Under the pieces are notes generated by a model. That model saw only the letters and a program-made list of their open reading frames with translations, had not been told where the DNA came from and made no database searches. This document shows, piece after piece, positions 16,270 through 23,971 of a stretch of DNA of 64,000 bases. Origin of the DNA: Firmicutes bacterium UBA1739. Lineage in GTDB: Bacteria; Bacillota; Clostridia; Peptostreptococcales; Anaerovoracaceae. The stretch is taken from the NCBI GenBank assembly GCA_002315385.1, contig DCHZ01000031.1, positions 1-64,000 of the forward strand. The letters are read 5' to 3'. Every line of letters starts with the position of its first letter. Position 1 is the stretch's first letter. The translations under genes and the position numbers were made by a program.

Positions 16270-16977
16270 TTATCTGTTTTTCAACCGTTTGTCGGTTCTG
16301 GTTGCCAGATAGGTTCCCAGACTCTGGAACAGCTGAACAAGTACAATCAGGAACACCACAGCAAAAATCATTACCAGATACTGATATCTGTAGTATCCAT
16401 AGTTTATTGCAATCTTACCTAGACCTCCGCCTCCGAGAATCCCGCTCATTGCGGAATATCCCAGTATAGTGGTAAGAGCTATGGTCATATTAGATATCAG
16501 CGAAGGCATGCTTTCCGGAATCATTACTTTTGCTATAATCTGAAACGGCGATGATCCCATACTTTGTGCCATTTCAATAATATTGGGATTGAGTTCCCTG
16601 AGGCTGCTTTCAACCAGTCTTGCCACAAATGGAAAGGCCGCTATTACAAGCGGAACAACGGATGCCGGCGTACCTACCACAGTCCCGACTATCAGTCTCG
16701 TCAGAGGGAATACCATTATCATAAGAATAAGAAAAGGAACCGATCTCAGAAGATTGATAATCACATTCAAAACACTCAATACAGCCTTCGGAATCTTCAG
16801 TATTTTTCCGTCCTCGCCCGCAACTATCAGAACACCCAGCGGCAAACCTATAATAATAGAAAATGCAGTCGATAAAATCGTAACATACACCGTCTCCCAA
16901 ATAGCAATAGGAAACTGTGTCTTTAATATATCCAGTGCTGTCTGCACTGTATCAGATGCAAAATAATCAGCTATCAT
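16270..16977 (-). CDS. metI: Methionine ABC transporter permease MetI
   Basis: Inner membrane permease of the D/L-methionine importer, 235 residues with five or six helices. The cytoplasmic coupling (EAA) loop reads ELNPNIIEMAQSMGSSPFQI, and SAMSGILGGGGLGKIAINYGYYRYQ near the end is characteristic of MetI. It overlaps the metN stop by 4 bases (ATGA), so it is translationally coupled. It works with MetN (ATPase) and the permuted MetQ lipoprotein encoded just upstream. Confidence 0.95.
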   Translation of the reverse strand: MIADYFASDTVQTALDILKTQFPIAIWETVYVTILSTAFSIIIGLPLGVLIVAGEDGKILKIPKAVLSVLNVIINLLRSVPFLILMIMVFPLTRLIVGTVVGTPASVVPLVIAAFPFVARLVESSLRELNPNIIEMAQSMGSSPFQIIAKVMIPESMPSLISNMTIALTTILGYSAMSGILGGGGLGKIAINYGYYRYQYLVMIFAVVFLIVLVQLFQSLGTYLATRTDKRLKNR

Positions 16978-17978
16978 TTAACAATCTCCTCCACATGAAT
17001 GTTCGGCATATTACCCATATACTCCATTGCTTTTTTCAGTTCTTCTTCTCCTCCGGATATTCCGAGAATCATATTTCCGAAAGCTTTATCACCTATGCAT
17101 TGGGTAGATGCTGCTTTTATGTTTGCAGCTATGTTTAAATCTATTGCCATCTGGGCTATCATAGGTTTGTTTGTTGTCATCGCACCGTTAAATACAACGC
17201 GGAATACCTTCTCATCTTCCTGAATTGAAACACTGCTTTCATAGCCTTCGGGATATACCAGTCTTTTGGCCGCATCCGACTTAGGTGCCGCAAATACATC
17301 GCTTACCTGTCCGACTTCCGCAATATTACCTTTATCCAGAATTGCAACTTTTGTGCAAATCTGCTCCACAACACTCATCTGATGAGTAATAACTATAACC
17401 GTAATACCGAGTTTATCATGAATCTCTCTGATTAATGACAGTATCGACTGCGTTGTCTGCGGGTCAAGAGCACTTGTCGCCTCGTCACACAAAAGGATTT
17501 TAGGATGTGTTGCAAGTGCGCGTGCAATTGCTACTCTCTGCTGCTGACCTCCGGACAACTGCGCCGGATAACTGCTCAGCTTGTCCCCAAGACCTACGAT
17601 ATTTAAAAGCTCAGTGGCTCTTTTAACAGCCTCTGATTTTTTCACGCCTGCCAGTTCAAGGGGGAAGCATACATTTTTCAAGCAATTTCTTTGCATAAGA
17701 AGATTGAAGCCCTGGAAAATCATAGTGATATTACGTCTTTCCTCTCTGAGTTCCTTATTGGAAAGCTTTCCCATGTCCTTGCCGTCTATTATTATATTTC
17801 CGGAGGTCGGTCTTTCAAGCATATTTATACATCTTACAAGGGTACTTTTTCCCGCACCGCTCATGCCGATAATACCGAAAATATCTCCATCCTCAACAGT
17901 CAGAGATATTCCCTTCAGTGCTTCAACCGTTCCGCCCGAGGTCTGAAAAGTTTTCGTCAGATTTTGAATTTCAATCAT
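16974..17978 (-). CDS. metN: Methionine ABC transporter ATP-binding protein MetN
   Basis: ATPase of the methionine importer, 334 residues. Walker A GMSGAGKST at 38-46, the LSGGQQQRVAIARAL signature, and Walker B KILLCDEATSALDPQTT are intact. The C-terminal NIL domain (about 260-334, VVFNGAMTTNKPMIAQMA and GNMILGISGGEEELKKAM) is the regulatory methionine-sensing domain of this family. An AGGAG site lies 8 bases before the ATG. A long hairpin separates it from metQ. Confidence 0.97.
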   Translation of the reverse strand: MIEIQNLTKTFQTSGGTVEALKGISLTVEDGDIFGIIGMSGAGKSTLVRCINMLERPTSGNIIIDGKDMGKLSNKELREERRNITMIFQGFNLLMQRNCLKNVCFPLELAGVKKSEAVKRATELLNIVGLGDKLSSYPAQLSGGQQQRVAIARALATHPKILLCDEATSALDPQTTQSILSLIREIHDKLGITVIVITHQMSVVEQICTKVAILDKGNIAEVGQVSDVFAAPKSDAAKRLVYPEGYESSVSIQEDEKVFRVVFNGAMTTNKPMIAQMAIDLNIAANIKAASTQCIGDKAFGNMILGISGGEEELKKAMEYMGNMPNIHVEEIVK

Positions 17979-18000
17979 TATTTCTTCTCCTGAACAAAAT

Positions 18001-18040
18001 GAAATAACACTGACTGCATTTATGCAGGCAGCGCTATTTC
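18001..18040 (-). repeat. Long hairpin between metQ and metN
   Basis: A 40-base inverted repeat folds into a stem of about 19 bp with one mismatch, two G-U pairs and a 2-base loop. It starts about 20 bases after the metQ stop and ends about 20 bases before metN. No clean U-tract follows. It may stabilise the metQ message or partly terminate, giving more binding protein than transporter. Confidence 0.75.
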
Positions 18041-18058
18041 ACATATTATTTTTATTCT

Positions 18059-18907
18059 CTATTTGAACAAATCGAGTGCGGTCTGCTTTCCGCCGTAAAT
18101 CCCCATAGGTTCAACGTGAACAACTACAGTCTGTACAAGATGTGTTCCATTCTGTTCATTGAAATCTAACAGGTACGGAATATGCTGGAAATAGTTGGCA
18201 TCGATTTCTCCGCTTTCAACTACATTGTTAGGCTGAACATAATCAGTGAATTCTACAATATTAAGTTCAATGTTTTTTGCGGATAATAATGTTTTTGCAA
18301 CACCCAGAATTTCAGCATGAGGTGTAGGTGATGCGGCAACTGAGATAGTTGTTCCTGCCAGTGCATCATAATCTACGGAAGCATCATATCCGTCTCCCGG
18401 GTTTTCCACTACGCTGATTACAGCGCCGGCATATTTTTCAGCAATGAACTCCGCAACGGCTTTACTCTGTAAAGCTGCATTTAAAGCTTTAATTGTATCT
18501 TTGTTCTCATTTCCTTCCTTAACTGCCAGAATATTGCCGTAAGCTGAAGCCGATCCTTCGATTGCCAGCGAATCTTTTACAGGATTAAGTCCTGCCTCAA
18601 TTGCATAATTTGCGTTAATAACAGCAAAATCAACATCCTTTAATACGTTAGGCACCTGAGCAGCTTCAACTTCTTTAAATTCGATATTATAAGGATTTTC
18701 CGCAATATCATTAATTGTTGCCGTAATTCCGGCATCTTCCTTCAGTTTAATGATTCCCTGATCCTGAAGCAGAAGAAGTGCTCTAGCTTCATTTGTGGTA
18801 TCGTTAGGAACAGCGATTGTGAGAGATTCGGCTTTTTTGCTACCGCATCCGGCAAACACAGAAGCCACCAACACTGCTGTCAGCAGTAATGCAAGTACTT
18901 TTTTCAT
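18059..18907 (-). CDS. metQ: Methionine-binding lipoprotein MetQ, circularly permuted
   Basis: Substrate-binding lipoprotein of the methionine importer, 282 residues. The signal peptide ends in the lipobox FAGC (Cys21). The order of family blocks is unusual. Canonical MetQ/NlpA reads first PHAEI, DYVQPN, DANYFQH, HLEPMG(I/L)Y, and then A(I/V)PND.TN..RALLLL, KL, ENP, INxNYA, KYxGAV. Here the second set comes first (residues 31-163: IAVPNDTTNEARALLLL, AENPYNIEF, VINANYAIEAGLNP, AEKYAGAVI). A linker of about 23 residues follows, then the first set (SPTPHAEILG at 193-202, FTDYVQPNN, DANYFQHIPYL, HVEPMGIYGG), ending at ALDLFK. The break falls where canonical proteins cross from lobe 1 to lobe 2. 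The frame is intact and all key blocks are present, so it is probably functional. Confidence 0.93.
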   Translation of the reverse strand: MKKVLALLLTAVLVASVFAGCGSKKAESLTIAVPNDTTNEARALLLLQDQGIIKLKEDAGITATINDIAENPYNIEFKEVEAAQVPNVLKDVDFAVINANYAIEAGLNPVKDSLAIEGSASAYGNILAVKEGNENKDTIKALNAALQSKAVAEFIAEKYAGAVISVVENPGDGYDASVDYDALAGTTISVAASPTPHAEILGVAKTLLSAKNIELNIVEFTDYVQPNNVVESGEIDANYFQHIPYLLDFNEQNGTHLVQTVVVHVEPMGIYGGKQTALDLFK

Positions 18908-18932
18908 AATGTTACCTTCCTTTTCTTAAATT

Positions 18933-18961
18933 ATTACATATCATTTCTGCCAATATGTAAT
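18933..18961 (-). repeat. Hairpin in the metQ leader
   Basis: A perfect 9-bp stem (ATTACATAT/ATATGTAAT) with an 11-base loop lies between the promoter and the ribosome site. The leader is too short for an S-box or other SAM riboswitch. Confidence 0.6.
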
Positions 18962-18981
18962 TAATTGTGTATATTAGTTCT

Positions 18982-19010
18982 ATTATATCTCAATAATTCA
19001 TGTTTGTCTA
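18982..19010 (-). promoter_or_regulatory. Sigma-A promoter of metQNI
   Basis: Minus-strand -35 TAGACA, 17-base spacer, perfect -10 TATAAT. It starts 9 bases after the rlmN stop, so the methionine operon is transcribed independently of ileS-rlmN. Confidence 0.85.
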
Positions 19011-19018
19011 TAATTCTG

Positions 19019-20050
19019 TTAATTCTGTGACTGATTCTTTCTGCTTCGAAGCTGCCCGCAGGCACCGTCAATATCGCTTCCCAGTTCACGTCTTATTGTA
19101 GCCTCAAATCCGTTTTTTTTCAGAACATCGCGAAATTCCTCCGCTGCCCTTCGTTTTGCCGCCGCAAAGCTTTTTCCCTCAACACCATTAAAGGGAATAA
19201 GGTTGATGTGACACAGGATTCCTTTGAGTCTTTCCGCCAGCTCGGCTGCCTGTTTAACGGAATCGTTTTTACCTTCAATAAGAATGTACTCGAAAGTTAT
19301 TCTTTTGTTGGTTATGCGTACATACTCTCTGCAGGCCGAAAGCAGCTTTGAATAATCATATTTCCTGTTGACAGGCATAAGCTCATTTCTTATTTTCTCA
19401 TTCGGTGCGTGAAGTGAAACCGCCAGTGTAACCTGAGGAAAGTCCTCCGCAAATCTTTTTATGTACGGGACAAGACCGCAGGTCGAGACCGTTATGCTTC
19501 GCCAACTCATATTGAAGCCTCTGCTGTCATGAATCAGTCTGATAAAAGACTTAAGCTCTTCGTAATTATCAAAAGGCTCACCTACGCCCATGACCACCAC
19601 GTTATCCACCCTGCGTCCGATATCTGCCGAAACCGCCAGCACCTGGTCGAGGATTTCCCCCGCCGTCAGGTTTCTGATGAGACCTCCTTTGCAGGAAGCG
19701 CAGAAAGCACAGCCCATTCTGCAGCCGGCCTGGGTTGAAATACATATAGTATTTCCGTATTCATACTTCATCAGAACACTTTCCACCATCTGCCCGTCCG
19801 AAAGGCGGAACAGGTATTTTCTTGTCCCGTCCTTTTTGGATATCTGAACCGTTTCGGTTTCTATCACCTCGGGATCCGCATCGGTTTTCAGTTTTTCACG
19901 AAGTGCTGCCGGCAGATTTCTCATTTCATCAAAGCTTCTGACACCTTTATGAAGCCATTCAAAAACCTGTTTTGCTCTGAATCTCTTTTCGCCGTGGGAA
20001 ACAATATACTCCTCCAGCTCTTCATATGACATGGATTTAATCTTTTTCAT
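19019..20050 (-). CDS. rlmN: 23S rRNA (adenine(2503)-C(2))-methyltransferase RlmN
   Basis: Radical SAM methyltransferase that makes 2-methyladenosine at A2503 of 23S rRNA (and in some tRNAs). The N-terminal helical domain carries FRAKQVFEWLHKGVRSF. The cluster motif GCRMGCAFCAS lies near 115-125, and the conserved Cys in ELGSDIDGACGQLR near the C-terminus is the methyl-carrying residue. Length 343 is normal. It starts 7 bases after the ileS stop and shares its transcript. Confidence 0.97.
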   Translation of the reverse strand: MKKIKSMSYEELEEYIVSHGEKRFRAKQVFEWLHKGVRSFDEMRNLPAALREKLKTDADPEVIETETVQISKKDGTRKYLFRLSDGQMVESVLMKYEYGNTICISTQAGCRMGCAFCASCKGGLIRNLTAGEILDQVLAVSADIGRRVDNVVVMGVGEPFDNYEELKSFIRLIHDSRGFNMSWRSITVSTCGLVPYIKRFAEDFPQVTLAVSLHAPNEKIRNELMPVNRKYDYSKLLSACREYVRITNKRITFEYILIEGKNDSVKQAAELAERLKGILCHINLIPFNGVEGKSFAAAKRRAAEEFRDVLKKNGFEATIRRELGSDIDGACGQLRSRKNQSQN

Positions 20051-20057
20051 ACAAATA

Positions 20058-23000
20058 TTATACTCTTTTTACACTGATAACAGCTTCATGACCGTTGAGG
20101 TTAACCTTTTCCTCAGCATCGCCTCTGCTTAATTCCACAGCAAGAGTTTCGCTCATAATGTATTCTCTGAAACCGGCAACCGCCTTATCTACGGCTTCAT
20201 CTGATGAATAAGTTATTTCAATGTTGTCCATCATTTCGAAATCGTGAGCTTTTCTCATCTGCTGTATCTTGGAAATAAATTCGCGGGCAATACCCTCTTC
20301 AGCCAGCTCCGGAGTAATTGTTGTGTCGAGAATCGTAAACAGATTGTTTTCCATCGAAACAACAAAGCCTTCCTTTGCACTGATTTTAATATCCACCAGC
20401 TCCTTATCAACTGATACGGCTTCTCCGTCGATTTCCATAGAAAGATTTCCTTTTTCTTCAAGCTCTGCGACAACAGCCTTTGCGTCGGCTTTAGCCAGAG
20501 CGGAGCCGAAGGCTTTAACCTTTCCTCCGAGAACAGGACCTGCAGCCTTGAAATTAGGCTTGAGACTGAAATTCATATATTTGTCAAGATTCTTTTCAAA
20601 CACAACATTTTTAACATTAAGCTCTTCCTTAATAAGACCTGTCATGTCGGAAATAAGCTCTTCGAATTTTCCGTCCACCAGGATTTCACCCAACGGCTGT
20701 CTTACCTTGATTCTTTCCTTTTCTCTTGCACCTCTTCCGAGACCTACCAGTGCTCTGACAAGATCCATTCTTTCTTCAACATGCTCATCAATGAGGCTCT
20801 CGTCTGCTTCCGGATAGTAAGCAATATGAACAGATTCTTCGCCGGTAAGCTTTGTAAAGATCTCATCCGCCAGGAACGGTGCAAACGGTGCAATCAGCTT
20901 TGAAACTCCGATAAGAATTTCATAAGTTGTACAGTATACTGCCTTCTTATCCGAATTCATCTCTTCCTGATAGAATCTTCTTCTTGCTCTTCTGATATAC
21001 CAGTTGGATAAATCCTCTGTAACAAAGTCCTGAATCTTTCTTGTGGTTCTCATGTGATCATAATGATCCATTTCGAATGTCACTTCTTTAACAAGCTTGT
21101 TGTACTTTGAAATTATCCATCTGTCGAGCTCTGCTCTGTCGGCATACGGAACGAAACAGTCCTTAATATCAATGTTGTCCGTATTTGAATAAAGAACAAA
21201 GAAATTATATACATTCTTGAGAGTTCCGAAGAATTTACTCTGCACTTCAATGAGTCCGTCTTCATCGAATTTTGTCGGGCTCCATGCCGGTGATACCTGC
21301 AGCAGATACCATCTTGTAGCGTCAGCACCGTATTTGTCGAAAAGCTCAAACGGGCTTACTGTATTTCCTCTGGATTTTGACATCTTCTTTCCTTCTTTAT
21401 CGAGAATCAGGTCATTTACCAGAACATTTTTGTACGGAGATGTTCCCTTAACAAAGGAAGAAATAGCCAGCAGCGAATAAAACCAGCCTCTGGTCTGGTC
21501 GATTCCTTCACAGATAAAGTCAGCCGGGAAAAGCTCCTCGTCAAATTTATCGGCATTTTCAAACGGATAATGCTGCTGTGCGAAAGGCATTGCTCCGCTG
21601 TCGAACCAGCAGTCGATAACGTCGGTTACTCGCGTCATTGTCTTTCCGCAGTGCGGACACCTGAAGTGAATGTCATCCACATACGGTCTGTGCAGTTCTA
21701 TTGTTTCGTCAATATCTTCTATTGCCTTTTCCGCCAGCTCTGCTCTCGAACCTGCCGATTCCAGATGACCGCATTCACATCTCCAGATATTGAGAGGTGT
21801 TCCCCAGTATCTGCTTCTGGAAATTGCCCAGTCATTGAGGTTTTCCAGCCAGTTTCCGAATCTCTTTTCTCCCACAAAATCCGGGAACCAGTTTACTTCG
21901 TTATTGCTCTTAATAAGTGTATCTTTAATTTTTGTGATTTCGATATACCAGCTCGGCTTTGCGTAATAAAGCAGAGGTGTCTGACATCTCCAGCAGTGCG
22001 GATAGTTATGAGCCATCTTCTCCTTTGCGAAAATCTTATCTTCGGCAGCGAGCCACTTGATAATATCAACATCGCAGTCCATTACAAAACGGCCCTCCCA
22101 TGGGGTGCATGTATATTTACCGTTTTCCGCAACGGGATTGAGAACCGGAAGTCCGTATCTTCTGCCGGTGTTATAGTCATCTTCACCGAAAGCCGGAGCT
22201 GTATGAACGATACCGGTACCGTCTTCCACAGTAACGTAATCCGCACATGTTACGAAGAAAGCTTTCTTATCTGCTTTTACGAAAGGCATGAGCTGCTCGT
22301 ATTCCTGAAATTCCAGGTCCTTGCCCTTCATTTCTTCCAGAACTTCATATTCTTCTTTGAGAACCTTTGCGGCAAGAACCTTTGCCACATAGTAAATGTT
22401 GCCGTCCGCATACCTTACTTTCACATAGTCTATATCTGCACCTACCGTAAGTGCAACGTTTGAAGCAAGAGTCCACGGAGTTGTTGTCCATGCGAGGAAG
22501 TATTCGTTTTCCGCATCCTTTTTCCTGAATTTTGCAATAACAGTATTGGATTTTATTTCCTTGTATCCGAGAGCCACTTCATGTGAAGCAAGTCCTGTTC
22601 CGCAGCGCGGGCAGTATGGAAGAATTTTATATCCTTCGTAGATGAAGCCTTCTTTGAAGAACTTATTCAGGATCCACCATACCGATTCGATATAATTGTT
22701 GTCAAGCGTAATGTATGGATTTTCCAGGTCGATGAGATATCCCATTCTTTTTGTCATATCTCTCCACTGTTTTTCATAAGTGAATACAGATTCTCTGCAC
22801 TTTTCATTGAATTCCGCAATACCGTATTTTTCGATTTCCGGCTTACTGGAAATTCCAAGCTGTTTTTCAACTTCGATTTCGACAGGCAGTCCGTGTGTAT
22901 CCCATCCTGCCTTTCTCTTTACGGCAAAGCCCTTCATGGTCTTGTATCTGCAGACAGAATCCTTGAGAGTTCTTGCCATTACATGATGGATTCCCGGTCT

Positions 23001-23153
23001 TCCGTTAGCGGTAGGCGGGCCTTCATAGAATCCGAAAGCAGGCTTTCCTTTTCTTGTTTCAATACATTTTTCAAGCAGATTTTCTTTTTCCCAGTTTGCC
23101 GCCTGTTCATTCTGAAAATCGGCAATAGGTTTTGAAGATAAATTTTCAAACAT
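20058..23153 (-). CDS. ileS: Isoleucyl-tRNA synthetase
   Basis: Class I synthetase of 1031 residues that charges tRNA-Ile, with editing of valyl-tRNA. HIGH motif appears as PGIHHVMA (about 52), the editing domain holds WTTTPWTLASN, and KMSKS occurs in EGKKMSKSRGNTVSP. This is the longer clade-2 type (about 1030-1050 residues) common in Clostridia and in eukaryote-like branches, with VHIAYYPEADESL and a long C-terminal domain. AAAGGAG lies 8 bases before the ATG. Its leader holds a T-box plus an inserted inverted-repeat element ending 24 bases before the start. Confidence 0.97.
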   Translation of the reverse strand: MFENLSSKPIADFQNEQAANWEKENLLEKCIETRKGKPAFGFYEGPPTANGRPGIHHVMARTLKDSVCRYKTMKGFAVKRKAGWDTHGLPVEIEVEKQLGISSKPEIEKYGIAEFNEKCRESVFTYEKQWRDMTKRMGYLIDLENPYITLDNNYIESVWWILNKFFKEGFIYEGYKILPYCPRCGTGLASHEVALGYKEIKSNTVIAKFRKKDAENEYFLAWTTTPWTLASNVALTVGADIDYVKVRYADGNIYYVAKVLAAKVLKEEYEVLEEMKGKDLEFQEYEQLMPFVKADKKAFFVTCADYVTVEDGTGIVHTAPAFGEDDYNTGRRYGLPVLNPVAENGKYTCTPWEGRFVMDCDVDIIKWLAAEDKIFAKEKMAHNYPHCWRCQTPLLYYAKPSWYIEITKIKDTLIKSNNEVNWFPDFVGEKRFGNWLENLNDWAISRSRYWGTPLNIWRCECGHLESAGSRAELAEKAIEDIDETIELHRPYVDDIHFRCPHCGKTMTRVTDVIDCWFDSGAMPFAQQHYPFENADKFDEELFPADFICEGIDQTRGWFYSLLAISSFVKGTSPYKNVLVNDLILDKEGKKMSKSRGNTVSPFELFDKYGADATRWYLLQVSPAWSPTKFDEDGLIEVQSKFFGTLKNVYNFFVLYSNTDNIDIKDCFVPYADRAELDRWIISKYNKLVKEVTFEMDHYDHMRTTRKIQDFVTEDLSNWYIRRARRRFYQEEMNSDKKAVYCTTYEILIGVSKLIAPFAPFLADEIFTKLTGEESVHIAYYPEADESLIDEHVEERMDLVRALVGLGRGAREKERIKVRQPLGEILVDGKFEELISDMTGLIKEELNVKNVVFEKNLDKYMNFSLKPNFKAAGPVLGGKVKAFGSALAKADAKAVVAELEEKGNLSMEIDGEAVSVDKELVDIKISAKEGFVVSMENNLFTILDTTITPELAEEGIAREFISKIQQMRKAHDFEMMDNIEITYSSDEAVDKAVAGFREYIMSETLAVELSRGDAEEKVNLNGHEAVISVKRV

Positions 23154-23176
23154 ATTTTTTCTCCTTTATCAAAAAA

Positions 23177-23334
23177 TTGTTACTATTCACAGCCGTTGAG
23201 AAACAATTATAAATTCAGTATTGTACTAATCAGATTCGAAGCGATATCCTCCAATGTCCCTTCAGTTATACAGTCGTTTCGAATCACAGACCAATCATTT
23301 ACCATTTGAATTAAATGACTGTGAATAGTAACAA
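23177..23334. mobile_element. 158-bp MITE-like element in the ileS leader
   Basis: Perfect 16-bp terminal inverted repeats (TTGTTACTATTCACAG at the left, its complement at the right) bound a 158-bp segment. Inner inverted repeats (GATTCGAA/TTCGAATC) give it a nested palindromic form. On the minus strand it holds a 32-codon frame (23207-23305). A-rich flanks prevent a clear call of target duplication. A related 51-bp stretch occurs at 922-972. No transposase is present, so a non-autonomous element is inferred. Confidence 0.65.
23207..23305 (-). other. 32-codon frame inside the MITE-like element
   Basis: Reads MVNDWSVIRNDCITEGTL onwards and ends NLISTILNL. The frame is open further upstream to the element edge, and the same frame in the copy at 922-972 also reads NDWSVI before a stop. 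It has no ribosome site, so it is probably a remnant of a longer protein rather than a gene. Confidence 0.3.
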
Positions 23335-23505
23335 AAAATTATATTCTTTTTCAACAGTCTGAAATTTATACGAAACACGCAGTTAAATTTCGCCCGGTTT
23401 TTCTTAATGTTCTGCGAAAGAAAGTGTCCTGAAATTCCGGTGAAAAATCATGTTCATTATCCGCAGCTAAGATTGCTTTCAGAATCACACAGCTGAAAAT
23501 CCCAT

Positions 23506-23764
23506 AAAAAAATCCCTGAATTCTATTCAGGGACGATTGTTAACCGCGGTACCACCCACATTGCCTCTGCCTGAGCGTCGGCCTCTTAGTCTGCGTAACG
23601 TGCAGCTCCGGACAGGCTTACTGATTTCAGCCGGTCGGCTCCAAAGTGATATTCAAGCAGCTGTTCTGTGGAAATCTTTCAGCCCGGGATTTCCTCTCTG
23701 CTAAAGAAATTGTCTGCTCTACTGTCTTTTTCTCAGCCGTTATTTTCATATAAATTTCGATACT
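23506..23764 (-). promoter_or_regulatory. T-box leader of ileS (isoleucine-responsive)
   Basis: The minus strand carries the T-box sequence GGGTGGTACCGCG (about 23545-23558) followed by the intrinsic terminator TCCCTGAAT/ATTCAGGGA with a TTTTTTT tail (23506-23533). A candidate specifier codon ATC (Ile) lies at 23648-23650 in a GAATATCAC context. Uncharged tRNA-Ile is expected to stabilise the antiterminator and allow ileS transcription. The distance from the terminator to the start codon, about 350 bases, is unusually long, partly due to the inserted element. Confidence 0.93.
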
Positions 23765-23770
23765 CTATAT

Positions 23771-23798
23771 ATTTTAATACACATCCGACTCTTGTCAA
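23771..23798 (-). promoter_or_regulatory. Sigma-A promoter of the T-box-ileS transcript
   Basis: Minus-strand -35 TTGACA (perfect), 16-base spacer, -10 TAAAAT, placed just before the T-box leader. Confidence 0.82.
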
Positions 23799-23971
23799 TA
23801 GCAATAATCGTAATAATTAAGTTATTGCTAAGTTTTTTGATACTGTTGGCAATCCTGATGAATAAAACATATTTTCTGTGCGGATTCCGGACTTAAAGCC
23901 TCGGATTTAACTGCCTCTACCGGTAACGCAGGCATTAGTGTATAACTCAAAGGGCATACCGGATTTTTTCC

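Noticed and set aside
18908..19018. SAM riboswitch before metQNI
   Set aside because: The promoter leaves a leader of only about 70 bases with one simple hairpin, too short for an S-box.
21570..22463. A 297-codon plus-strand frame
   Set aside because: It lies entirely antisense to ileS, has no ribosome site or recognisable domain, and its Cys/Phe-rich text is typical of an antisense shadow.
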